Shown: positions 51,142 to 59,792, numbered from the stretch's first letter. The stretch is DNA of 64,000 nucleotides from Seriola aureovittata (GCF_021018895.1 NC_079387.1:11594542-11658541), one strand, 5' to 3'. The notes: generated by a model from the sequence alone, not told the origin. Numbers and translations: made by a program.

Positions 51142-51348
51142 CTGCAGGAGTCCAGGTATGATGTCCGGCAGCAGCTGGTGCAGCGGCTCCTTGGTGATGC
51201 GTTCAATGGCCCTGGTCTGCATCTTAATGGCGGCCAGGTTGATGGGGTAGTCGGCCGTCTGCACGATGGGACACAGGACCTTGATGCACTGGTCCGGGTG
51301 GATGGAGCTCGCCAGCGCGGTCGCCGCCTCCTCCGCCGCCCGCACCAC
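51142..51348 (-). CDS. clasp2: clasp2 exon: CIKVLCPIVQTADYPINL segment
   Basis: 69 codons: VVRAAEEAATALASSIHPDQ, CIKVLCPIVQTADYPINLAA, IKMQTRAIERITKEPLHQLL, PDIIPGLLQ. HEAT repeats of the C-terminal domain. Phase 0 both ends; donor GTGAGA. Confidence 0.95.
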
Positions 51349-51428
51349 CTTCGACAGAGCGGAGGGAAGAGAGTGTGAACAAATGAATCGTAGCGGAGGG
51401 AGGGGGGTGTGGTTTTCACGGGCCTCAC

Positions 51429-51557
51429 CTCCTTGTGCGAGTCCTTGTGAGCCTCCAGCGCCTTCATGATGGTGAGCTCGGCGTAGTTCTTGAAGCGGGC
51501 CGGCTGGTTCCTCAGGATCTCCTTCAGGACTCGCAGGGCCAGAGCGCGGATGGTGTG
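51429..51557 (-). CDS. clasp2: clasp2 exon: ARFKNYAELTIMKALEAHKD segment
   Basis: 43 codons: HTIRALALRVLKEILRNQPA, RFKNYAELTIMKALEAHKDS, HKE. Highly conserved HEAT repeat. Phase 0 both ends; donor GTGAGG. Confidence 0.95.
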
Positions 51558-51633
51558 CTGAGAGAGAGGAGGTCGATCAGAACCGGACTCGGGCCAGAGA
51601 CGGAGTCAGAGATAAAAACACTTGTGTCCTTAC

Positions 51634-51836
51634 GTCTTTGTCCCCCAGCGTCTCCAGCAGCAGCAGCAGCATGGTCTTGAAGTGCTCCTCCCACACCACC
51701 AGGCTGTCCTCGCGGGCCACCTTCAGCAGCTCCAGCAGGGTCCCCCGCCGCTCCTCGGGGCCCCGCTCCCCCGCCTGGCCCTGGGACAGCTCCTTCAGCA
51801 GCTCCCCGACCAGCTCCAGCTGCTCGGCGGGGGCCG
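51634..51836 (-). CDS. clasp2: clasp2 exon: HEAT repeat start of C-terminal domain
   Basis: Starts with two bases (CG), then APAEQLELVGELLKELSQGQ, AGERGPEERRGTLLELLKVA and VVWEEHFKTMLLLLLETLGD, KD. Human CLASP2 has LVADLLKELSNHNERVEERKG; the Asn-His-Asn-Glu is replaced by a longer Gln/Gly/Arg stretch here. Acceptor CTGCAG, donor GTAAGG. Confidence 0.94.
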
Positions 51837-51977
51837 CTGCAGGAGGGGGGGGGGGGACATGATGAAACACATGGTGAAACATGGTGTGTGACTTTTCATT
51901 CGTTCACAGCTCTGATGGCGGGAAAAGCCTCAAACATAAACAGACAGGAAGTGAAGTCATGAGTCTCGAGTCGTTAC

Positions 51978-52031
51978 CAGGGAAACTTTTGGGGCTCAGC
52001 ATCTTGTTTTCCACGCTCTCTTGTCGACGAC
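51978..52031 (-). CDS. clasp2: clasp2 54-nt exon (possible cassette)
   Basis: Begins with GT, encodes RRQESVENKMLSPKSFP and ends with G, so it adds 18 residues without changing phase. Skipping it joins G to CG of the next exon and keeps the frame. Acceptor GTCGCAG, donor GTAACG. I do not recognise the peptide from mammalian CLASPs; its exon status rests on phase and splice signals. Confidence 0.65.
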
Positions 52032-52129
52032 CTGCGACAGGAAACAGGAAAAACATTTCAGATTAAAACCACAACATGACAAACTGAAGACTCTGACTTC
52101 TGTCCCGACCGAAGGGAACACAGTCTGAC

Positions 52130-52358
52130 CGTCTCGCAGCTGCTCCACGGCGTCCTCGTACAGCGCCTCCTTCAGGGCGGCTTTGTCCAGCGTGTCGGTG
52201 TAGTTGTACGGGTTGTAGTCGCGGAGGCGTGGCCCGGCGAAGGATCGTGGCGAGGGAGTGTTCAGGAGCGACGTCTTGTTGTCCAGGGCCGTGCGTCCGC
52301 CCTCCGTCACATCACCGCCGAGCCGAGGGTCGGAGTCTGAGGACGCCGCGACTCCGGA
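52130..52358 (-). CDS. clasp2: clasp2 exon: GGRTALDNKTSLLNT segment
   Basis: 76 codons plus one base: SGVAASSDSDPRLGGDVTEG, GRTALDNKTSLLNTPSPRSF, AGPRLRDYNPYNYTDTLDKA, ALKEALYEDAVEQLRD. CLASP2 has GGRTALDNKTSLLNTxxxRxFPGPRxRDYNPY at this place; CLASP1 lacks the FPGPR part. The donor GTCAGA has C at +3 and is weak. Confidence 0.94.
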
Positions 52359-52832
52359 CTGAAGAACGAGTCAAAAAGCATCGAATCAATAGTTCATCAT
52401 TTCTGTTTATTAACGACCAAAGAGTTTTCTCTCAACTTCTGTTCAGAAACTGAGTCTCCCCCTCCTCCCCCTCCTCCTCCTCCTCCTCCTCCTCCTGTTC
52501 CTCCCTCCCCCTCTTCCTCCCTCCTCCTCCTGTCCCCCTCCTCCTCCTCTTCCTTCCTCCTCTTCCTCCCTCCTCTCCCTCCTCCTCCTCCTCCTCTCCC
52601 TCCTCCTCCTCCTCTCCCTCCTCCTCCTCCTCCTCCTCCTCCTCCTCCCTCCCCCTCCTCTCCTCCTCCTCCTCCTCCTCCTCTCCCTCCTCCTCCTCCT
52701 CCTGTTCCTCCCTCCCCCTCCTCCTCCTCCTCCTCCTGTCCCCCTCCTCCTCCTCCTCCTCCTCCTCCTCTCCTCTCCTCCTCCTCCTCCTCCTGTCCCC
52801 CCCCTCCTCCTCCTCCTCCTCCTCCTCCTCAC
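52359..52832 (-). other. clasp2 intron built of (AGG)n
   Basis: About 80 percent of this 474-base intron is a TCC-rich tract on the + strand (52455-52832), i.e. GGAGGAGG on the transcript, starting directly at the donor (GTGAGGAGGAGG). Confidence 0.95.
52455..52832. repeat. (TCC)n/(GGA)n purine-pyrimidine tract, about 380 bp
   Basis: Pyrimidine on the + strand, broken only by a few C-runs and TGT steps. Apparent Glu/Arg-rich open frames of 178-201 codons that include the neighbouring exon are repeat artefacts beyond 52833. Confidence 0.95.
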
Positions 52833-52980
52833 CGAGCCGTCCCTCTTGCCGTCCCGCCTCAGCGGCTCCATCAGGTCGTCCTGGCTGCGGAAGCTGTAGT
52901 TCTGGATGGCCTCGGTGACGCCGCGCAGGGAGCTGTAGATCTCCTCTGAGTTCAGGTTCTCGCTGTCGTACTCCAGCATG
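52833..52980 (-). CDS. clasp2: clasp2 exon: NSEEIYSSLRGVTEAIQ segment
   Basis: One base plus 49 codons: MLEYDSENLNSEEIYSSLRG, VTEAIQNYSFRSQDDLMEPL, RRDGKRDGS. NSEEIYSSLRGVTEAI and RRDGK fit CLASP2. The acceptor tract is C17 (G17 at 52985-53001 on the + strand) followed by GCAG; the donor GTGAGG runs straight into the (AGG)n tract. Confidence 0.95.
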
Positions 52981-53916
52981 CTGCGGGGGGGGGGGGGGGG
53001 GTATTAGTATTAAAATATAATAATATAAAAGGTTCATCGTCAGGAGGAAACAGTTGGTACATGTGACTGTTGCTCCCTGGCTCCTCCACAGAGGATGCTG
53101 TGGAGGTCCAGACGGTTCTTTGAGTTCTTCAGACAGACGTGCTGATCCAGGATCAGCTCAGGTTCAGCTTCAGTGGATCAGCACTGATGTTCTGTGAACA
53201 ATGACTGAGGACTCTTTCCTCGACATGGACCAAACTTCTACTTCCTGTTTCTAACAAACCGTTTCATATTAGGGTCTGAAAACTTTACAAAATAAAAGCT
53301 GCAGGAAACTTCATCAAACTTTATTTTTTTAGTTTGATTTTTGAAGTTTTTAAATGTAGAAATCATAAAATTAACTTTTAGACTCTAAAGACGATCGTCA
53401 GTGAAGTCAGGTTCACGACTGAAACTGAGACTCCAGGTTTGATCCATGACCAGGAAAACAGGCAGCGCCGTCTAGTCAGAGCTCGGCCCTGTGTCCAGTC
53501 CGGTAAAGTCCAGTCCAGTATAGTCCAGTCCAGTGCACGTGCATAGCCGTGCATGTTGACAGACGGACACAGGTGGAGGCGAACAGGTGAGTCAAGCACA
53601 GACACGTTTTACAGTTTGTCACCTGAGGACCGACACACAGAGACAGTGAGCGAAAGCTGCAGCAGATGGAGACACAAAGTGTTGCAGCAGGAAGTGACGA
53701 AAGGTGAGACTGAGCGAGTCACAGGTGTCAGGGTTTCACAGTACGTCCAGAAAACTGACTCCAGATCTGTGACACTCACATTCTTCTCAGGTTAAAGTTG
53801 ATTTTAATGATTTTCATTTCAATAAAAGATCCTGTAAAGTCCTGAACACAGCTGTGTTTAAACCCACTGTGAAACCCCAGCAGAGGGAGGAGGAGGAGGA
53901 GGAGGGGTGGGGTTAC
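52981..53916 (-). other. clasp2 intron
   Basis: 936 bases with a G17 homopolymer at 52985-53001 and a short GGAGG run at 53887-53906. No exon. Confidence 0.8.
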
Positions 53917-54039
53917 CTGGGGGAGTAAGCTCGCCGCAGGGCCTTGAGGGAGGAGTGGGCAGTGGGTGGAGGAAGAGGGGAGGGGAAGGGTGGAGGGGGG
54001 AACTTGGAGATCCCGTCTGCGCTCCAACCCCACAGCCGA
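53917..54039 (-). CDS. clasp2: clasp2 cassette exon: RLWGWSADG segment
   Basis: T, then 40 codons RLWGWSADGISKFPPPPFPS, PLPPPTAHSSLKALRRAYSP, then AG: 123 nt, divisible by three. Human CLASP2 has RLWGWSADG...ALRRSYSP in the same position. The exon can be skipped without frame change (AG joins C of the next exon as Ser). Donor GTAACC; acceptor GTGCAG preceded by the long (CCT)n tract. Confidence 0.93.
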
Positions 54040-54051
54040 CTGCACCCGGCC

Positions 54052-55078
54052 GGGGAGGAAGAGGAGGGGGAGGAAGAGGAGGAGAGGAGGAAGAGGAGGG
54101 AGAGAGGAGAGGAGGAGGAGGAGGAGGAGAGGGGGGAGAGGAGAGGAGGAGAAGAGGAGGGAGAGGAGGAGAGGAGGAAGAGGAGGGAGAGGAGGAAGAG
54201 GAGGGAGAGGAGGGGGAGGAAGGAGGAGAGGGGGGAGAGGAGGAGGGGGAGAAGAGGAGGGAGAGGAGGAGAGGAGGAAGAGGAGGGAGAAGAGGGGGAG
54301 GAAGGAGGAGAGGAGGGAGTGGAGGGGGAGGAAGAGGAGGGGGAGAGGAGGAGAGGAGGAAGAGGAGGGAGAAGAGGAGGGGGGAGGAGGAGGAGAGGGG
54401 GGAGAGGAGGGGGAGGAAGAGGAGGGAGAGGAGGAAGAGGGGGAGAGGAGGAGAGGAGGAAGAGGAGGAGGAGAGGAGGGGGAGGAAGAGGAGGGAGAGG
54501 AGGAGAGGAGGAAGAGGAGGAGAGGAGGAAGAGGAGGGAGAGGAGGAGAGGAGGAAGAGGAGGGAGAGGAGGGGGAGGAAGAGGAGGGAGAGGAGGAGAG
54601 GAGGAAGAGGAGGAGAGGAGGAAGAGGAGGGAGAGGAGGGGGAGGAAGGAGGAGGGGGGGGAGGAGGAGAGGGGGGAGAGGAGGAAGAGGAGGAGAGGAG
54701 GAAGAGGAGGGAGAGGAGGAGAGGAGGAAGAGGAGGGAGAGGAGGGGGAGGAAGGAACAGAGGGGGGGAGAGGAGGAAGAGGAGGAGAGGAGGAGAGGAG
54801 GAGCGGGAGGAAGAGGAGGGAGAGGAGGAGAGGAGGAAGAGGAGGGAGTGGAGGGGGAGGAGGAAGAGGAGTGAGTGGAGGGGGAGGAAGGAGGAGCGGG
54901 AGGAAGAGGGGGGGAGAGGAGGAGAGGAGGGGGAGGAAGAGGAGGAAGAGGAGAGGGAAGAGGAGGGGGAGGAAGAAGAGGAGAGAGGAGGAAGAGGAGG
55001 GGGAGGAAGAGGAGGAAGAGGAGAGGGAAGAGAAGGGGGAGGAAGAGGAGGAAGAGGAGGGGGAGGAAGAGGAGGAGA
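54052..55078. repeat. (GAGGAG)n purine tract, about 1 kb
   Basis: Nearly pure G/A on the + strand (GAGGAGGAAGAGGAGGG higher-order units), hence C/U on the clasp2 transcript. Four long open frames (302-446 codons, Arg/Glu/Gly or Ser/Pro/Leu) spanning it are artefacts. It ends 12 bases upstream of the acceptor of exon 53917-54039. Confidence 0.97.
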
Positions 55079-55352
55079 GCAGCCCAGAGAGAAGAGACAT
55101 GAGAAAAGTGGAGCACTGTTCTCTGTGAGTGTTGGTGTGGGCGGAGTCAGTTCACCACTCTGACATCAGACATCAGAGCAATTGATCAATCAATCAGCCG
55201 ATCGATGGAACAATGATTTAATGATCAGTTAATTCTTAATTTCTAAAATAATCTGCAGATTAATCAATAATCAATAAACAGTCATGAGGTTATATTTTAG
55301 TACAAAGTAAAACCTCTGGACCAGAGACGTAGAAGCTGAAAAACTCTGTGTG

Positions 55353-55353
55353 A

Positions 55354-55393
<40 letters not shown>
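55353..55393. repeat. (CAT)n trinucleotide repeat
   Basis: About 13 CAT/ATC units in a clasp2 intron. Confidence 0.95.
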
Positions 55394-55552
55394 GACACGA
55401 CTGAACGACCTTCATCATCTGGTGTCGAGGTAAAAACTCGCCTCCTACTGGAGCTAAAACAGCTGATGGTTCAATCATTCAAACACAGGTGTTGTTGTTG
55501 TGACTCTAGATTACAGGTGTGTTTCTGCAGTGGGCGTGTCAGTGTGACGTAC

Positions 55553-55659
55553 CTGGGAGAAAGCCCTCCATGGGAGCAGTTGGTGGGCGAGGTCAGAGGG
55601 CTGCTGCGGCTGCTCGGCGGACGAGGAGGCGTCCGACTGGCCGAGTTACTGGGAGACGC
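55553..55659 (-). CDS. clasp2: clasp2 exon: SSPLTSPTNCSHGGLSP segment
   Basis: 35 codons plus AG: ASPSNSASRTPPRPPSSRSS, PLTSPTNCSHGGLSP. NCSHGGLSPS followed by RLWGWS is the CLASP2 arrangement. Acceptor CTCCAG, donor GTACGT. Confidence 0.95.
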
Positions 55660-55795
55660 CTGGAGACGACAAAACACACACCACACCATCAAAACATCTG
55701 GAAATCACCTGAGAACTGCAGAGGGCGGAGAAGGTTTACCTTTTCTAAAATACCTGCATTTCAAAATAAAGATCTGTACTACGAGTGTGTGTTAC

Positions 55796-55948
55796 CATGA
55801 CGATGCCGCTGTTGGCGCTGGCGTTCCTCAGGTGGTTGTGCAGCAGCTTGGTCGTCCCGTCCTGGAAGGTTTTGGGCAGAGCTCCCAGCAGCATCGTGAA
55901 CTCAGGTGTGTTGAGCTCAAACAGGGCGATCAGCACCACCTGGGCCGC
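55796..55948 (-). CDS. clasp2: clasp2 exon: LFELNTPEFTMLLGALPKTF segment
   Basis: 51 codons: AAQVVLIALFELNTPEFTML, LGALPKTFQDGTTKLLHNHL, RNASANSGIVM. End of the TOG-like domain. Phase 0 both ends, donor GTAACA. The acceptor is a TG repeat followed directly by CAG. Confidence 0.95.
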
Positions 55949-56057
<109 letters not shown>

Positions 56058-56729
56058 CTTGATTTATCTCTACAACTTCCTGTGTCCAGTAGAAAGTTTG
56101 TCCTCTGCTGTTTGTGACACAAAGAATTTGACCTGTAAAAAACAATCAGCTGGTCTTTACTTGGTTCTACTGGAGCTTTACTTCATCTCCATGGGAACAG
56201 GACTCGTATAACTCATCAATCACCTGTGACCTTTGTAACCTGCTTATCTCTTCCTTGTTTGAGTTGACTGGATGTTGATGTTAATGAGCAGCTGATGTTT
56301 CTCAGTTTGTCTCGTCACTGACATCACGCAGCTGGAGGCTCAAATTATTACTGATCTAAGGGAGGAAACATTTCCTGACCGGAACCTGAAGGAACTGTGG
56401 GAGTGAACGACGTGTGAGGAAGCAGAGAACATGCAGCGCGTCCGTTCAACTGGAACACGAGAGGTGAGTGAAGCAGAAGCCGGAGGACGACGGTTTCCCG
56501 CTCAGACTGTAAAGACTCATGCATCAGTTAGTCTCAGAGCCACAGCAGCTCATGCACACATGGAAACATCTGGAACGTCCGCTGAAGGCAGACGGGTGGA
56601 GAGCGTTAGTGTCGTCAGGTTATCTGCAGCGATCCACCCAGACGTCCTGGTCTGCAGCGTGCCGGCCGCTCCCACACTGGGTTAGAGCAGCTTTTAGAGC
56701 CTGGTCATGCTGTTCGATGGAGGGTCTAC

Positions 56730-56825
56730 CTGCTTGCACCTCTCCTCCAGGTTGCCCTCCCCGGGCAGAGAGGCCACGGTGCCGGGTCGGCCTGAGAAAT
56801 CCTCCCCCGCCCAGTTATGGAGGGT
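56730..56825 (-). CDS. Candidate unrecognised cassette exon of clasp2
   Basis: 96 bases, phase 0 at both ends, reading TLHNWAGEDFSGRPGTVASL, PGEGNLEERCKQ with G/C-rich third positions like the confirmed exons. Acceptor AACACCCAG and donor CAG/GTAGAC on the - strand. If spliced in it would sit between DVRK and AAQVVL in the TOG-like domain. I know no such segment in CLASP proteins. The edges share an 11-bp direct repeat (ATGGAGGGTCT at 56717-56727 and 56817-56827). Confidence 0.35.
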
Positions 56826-56964
56826 CTGGGTGTTTGTGGACGAGAAGTGGTGATTGGAAATAAACAACAAAGGAAACAAAGAAGTGACGGATAAAGGAAC
56901 TGGACCGTGAAGAGGAAGCCGTGTTCTGGGGGAAGGTGGGGGGTGGCGCCGAAGCTCCTCCTAC

Positions 56965-57187
56965 CTTGCGGACGTCGGAGCTCTTGGGCTCGGTGGTCCA
57001 GGTGATGATGCGGGAGACGGCGAGGCGCGTCTCGCTGGAGTTGACGAAGTCGGCCGGGTCCATCTGGCGAGCCAGAGCCTCGATGTAGCGCAGGATGGCG
57101 ACCTTCACCTTCAGGTTGGGCGTCTGCGTCTGATCCACGATGAAACGCATCAGGATGTTGAACTGCTGCTCGTACGGGAAAGACTCT
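56965..57187 (-). CDS. clasp2: clasp2 exon: ETRLAVSRIITWTTEPKSSD segment
   Basis: One base plus 74 codons: ESFPYEQQFNILMRFIVDQT, QTPNLKVKVAILRYIEALAR, QMDPADFVNSSETRLAVSRI, ITWTTEPKSSDVRK. Core of the TOG-like domain; RFIVDQTQTPNLKVKVAIL fits CLASP2. Donor GTAGGA, acceptor CTGCAG. Confidence 0.96.
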
Positions 57188-57280
57188 CTGCAGGAAGAAG
57201 AGATCAGAACACAGAGACGCCGCCGGTAAACGCAGGAAACGGAACCGTCAGAGTGGACAGATTTAATCGCTGCTGCCGAC

Positions 57281-57444
57281 CTGGTGACGTCCAGCGCCTT
57301 CTGGACTTTGGCCTGGACGGAGCCCAGGAGGTCGGCCCCCATCTTCTTCAGCAGCTGGGTGAGCAGCACGAACAGCCAGTCCTGCAGGTCGTCCCTGTGC
57401 AGGATGATGAAGTCCACCAGAGTCTCCAGGAACATGCTGAACAC
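57281..57444 (-). CDS. clasp2: clasp2 exon: FVLLTQLLKKMGADLLGSVQ segment
   Basis: 54 codons plus AG: VFSMFLETLVDFIILHRDDL, QDWLFVLLTQLLKKMGADLL, GSVQAKVQKALDVT(R). Acceptor CTCAG; the donor is CAG/GTCGGC with C at +3, unusual but required by phase. Confidence 0.95.
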
Positions 57445-58227
57445 CTGAGACAGAGAGGCATGATGGGTAGGAGCAGGGAAATGACATCAGCAATCAATCA
57501 GCAGGAAACACTGAAGACTGGAACAGAGATAAAGATAAAATGATAAAATAATAAAACAGAAGAGATGTTTGTTAGAGAGTAAAACCAGAATAAAAGTATA
57601 AGAATAAGAAACAGAGACCCACCTTAGAATAAAGAAATAAAGTAAATTAAATTCAGTTAAAGGCGTTAAAGCCAGACTAAAAGACGTGTTGAACTTCAGG
57701 TCAACAGCAATAAAGAGAAGCCTCCCTGTGGGTTCTGGTTCTGGCTTTGGGTTTTAATTAAAAGGCCACGACCTGAAGACCCAAGGTTCAAGTCTGATCT
57801 GATAAATCAGTCGGACTGAGACCATGAAGAGCTCTAACAGCAGTAGAAGAAGAAGAAGAAGAAGAAGAAGAAGAAGACAGTTTGTCGGGGCTGTGTGAGT
57901 CGGGACAGTGAGGAGTGGTGAAGCAGCAGCTTCGGTCCGACGGTCAGTAAACACTTACTCTCTGGTGTGTGTTAGCGTCCGCAGCAGCGACGAGGCATGC
58001 AACAGAAAACACACTCTGTTAGTTCGTCCTGCAGTTAGTTACAACAACCTGAGCACCATCCAAACATGAACCTCCCGCCGCCCGCCTCACACTTCAGGGG
58101 AATATGTGATGATTAATTTAAGCTCAGTCACTCTGCACACAAACAATGTCTTCATGAAGAAACATCTGCTGCCTGATGTTAGAGGCCAGCACCTCTGGCC
58201 AGATGTGCAGGCTCAGCTGGATCTCAC
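57445..58227 (-). other. clasp2 intron
   Basis: 783 bases with a (GAA)n run at about 57847-57877. No exon found. Confidence 0.8.
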
Positions 58228-58291
58228 CTTGCTGTGAGGGTCCGCAAACATCCTGGTGAAGATCTCACAAAGTCTCTTCAGCTCCACCCGA
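58228..58291 (-). CDS. clasp2: clasp2 exon: ELKRLCEIFTRMFADPHSK
   Basis: One base plus 21 codons: RVELKRLCEIFTRMFADPHS, K. Donor GTGAGA, acceptor TGACAG. Confidence 0.95.
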
Positions 58292-58358
58292 CTGTCAGAG
58301 ACACAAACACCATGTTTATCATCATGAGCCGACGTCACGGTCGCTCCGCCGCACGACC

Positions 58359-58400
58359 CTGACCACACCCACCTGACCACACCCACCTGACCACACCCAC
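58359..58400 (-). repeat. Three tandem copies of a 14-bp unit carrying a donor site
   Basis: On the transcript strand the unit is GTGGGTGTGGTCAG, repeated at 58387-58400, 58373-58386 and 58359-58372. Because the unit ends in TCAG and starts with GTGGGT, each junction recreates CAG/GTGGGT, the donor of exon 58401-58648. Confidence 0.95.
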
Positions 58401-58648
58401 CTGAGCATCCTCTGGCTCTTCAGCAGGTTCTGCAGTCCCAGCAGCCCCTCCTTCCTCTCCGACCAGTTGGCGCTGGCGCAGTGGTTCAGCACCTCGGCCA
58501 CGTCCTCCGTCTGACGCAGGTAGTGCGGCGCCATCCCGCCGTTGCGCGAGCTGTAGGAGCGCTCCGAGCAGGCGCTGGAGGCGTCGCTGTTGGCGTCGTC
58601 GTCCGAGTACATGCCCGGCGACTCGAAGCGGCGCCTCACCGGCCTCCG
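58401..58648 (-). CDS. clasp2: clasp2 exon: MYSDDDANSDASSACSERS segment
   Basis: 82 codons plus AG: RRPVRRRFESPGMYSDDDAN, SDASSACSERSYSSRNGGMA, PHYLRQTEDVAEVLNHCASA, NWSERKEGLLGLQNLLKSQR, ML. Start of the TOG-like domain. GMYSDDD and LNHCAS are CLASP2-like. Phase 0 at the start. Confidence 0.96.
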
Positions 58649-58905
58649 CTGAGACGAAGAGGAGAAGACGGGGAGTGTGACTTTTCTCTAACGACAGCAG
58701 TCACGGCTTCAGACGCCGAGTCTAGAACTACAGCTGAGAGGAGGAGGAGCATGCAGCTACACACATGCAGGACCGGGCCACATGTTTTTACTGAAGCAGA
58801 CTCAGAATCTGTTCACAGCTCCGGCCTCAGGAGGAGGTTAGAAAACAGAGTGTCAGTGTTTAAAGCTCATGCTGCACATGCACTGAGAACGGGGAGCTGC
58901 GGTAC

Positions 58906-58929
58906 CTTACTCCTGGAGTCTCCTAACAG
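58906..58929 (-). CDS. clasp2: clasp2 24-nt microexon (LLGDSRSK)
   Basis: Eight codons, phase 0 at both ends, between a TGTGCTCTTTCAG acceptor and AAG/GTACCG donor. Human CLASP2 isoforms carry the same LLGDSRSK between ADAL and the basic KKPVRRR segment. A UGC lies 10 bases upstream of the exon, as in SRRM4-dependent neuronal microexons (inference). Confidence 0.85.
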
Positions 58930-59013
58930 CTGAAAGAGCACAGAGGGAGTTACTGCAGGATCGTACAACAGCTCCAGCACTTTGACTTCTTTTCTATTCG
59001 CTGTGATTCTTAC

Positions 59014-59111
59014 CAGAGCGTCTGCCACAGCGGCCTCCACCTCCGTGCCGGTGTTGAGGATCCTCATGGCGTTGACGGAGGCCGAGATCCGAGCCTGATG
59101 GGACAGGCGGT
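59014..59111 (-). CDS. clasp2: clasp2 exon: SVNAMRILNTGTEVEAAVAD segment
   Basis: AC plus 32 codons: RLSHQARISASVNAMRILNT, GTEVEAAVADAL. Acceptor GTTTCAG, donor GTAAGA. The following 84-base intron is open in frame (see findings). Confidence 0.94.
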
Positions 59112-59792
59112 CTGAAACGGAGAAGGTCAAACAGCCGTCAGCAGGTGGAGAGGGAGGGATCAAACTCAGCCGTGCAGATGTGAAGGTGCAGTTTGGAACA
59201 TGCTCTTATCAGACCAACACCCTCGTCACTTCACAGAGATGGATCTGTTTTAATAAGAGATCTGACCGGGAGTGAAGAGAGTCTTGGTCCTGGTTCTGGT
59301 GAGTTTTAATGGGCTCAGCTCGACTGAGATGGAACTTTCACTTATACTAAAATATTCTTCAAGTGAAGTCAGATGATCTTAACCATGGAGGTGAGCAACA
59401 TGTGTGTAAAACACCCAACACAAAGCAATAAACAAAGAGTGTCGTCTTCACCAACTAATCAACTGCTCAAAATATTTAACATAAAATAAATCCTGAGTCT
59501 AATTAATCTGAGCGTCTGACGTCACGTCAAAACAAACAAACTTAAGAAGATGAAAATATTCTGTCTTCACAATTTACAGCCACTGAATCTTTGTCTCCAT
59601 CATAGCAACAGAAGGACAGACGTCATGTTTGTGTAGTTGTGTCGCCCCCTGCAGGTGAGTGGGATGTATTGCTGTGGACGTCAGCCATGCACGAAGCAGG
59701 AACTCAGGCAGCCGGATAACTGAAGGAGGACTGTGTGAGGTTTTATCTGGCTGCGTGAGTGAATCTGCTTCCTGTGAACACCTCGCTGTCAC
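59112..59792 (-). other. clasp2 intron
   Basis: 681 bases, nothing recognisable. Confidence 0.75.

Larger units (their letters stand above)
54040..55552 (-). other. clasp2 intron dominated by the (CCT)n tract
   Basis: 1.5 kb; two thirds is the tract above. Also holds (CAT)n at 55353-55393. No exon. Confidence 0.9.

Noticed and set aside
52432..53037. Glu/Arg-rich open frames of 178 and 201 codons on the - strand
   Set aside because: They read through exon 52833-52980 into the (AGG)n intron; the donor GTGAGG at 52832 and the family end of the exon show the rest is intron.
53776..55163. Open frames of 302-446 codons on both strands (Arg/Glu/Gly or Ser/Pro/Leu repeats)
   Set aside because: They are translations of the (GAGGAG)n tract in all frames; only 53917-54039 is exonic and only on the - strand.
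56431..56863. Open frames on the + strand around 56.4-56.9 kb
   Set aside because: Antisense to the candidate clasp2 exon; no splice signals in phase and poor codon character.
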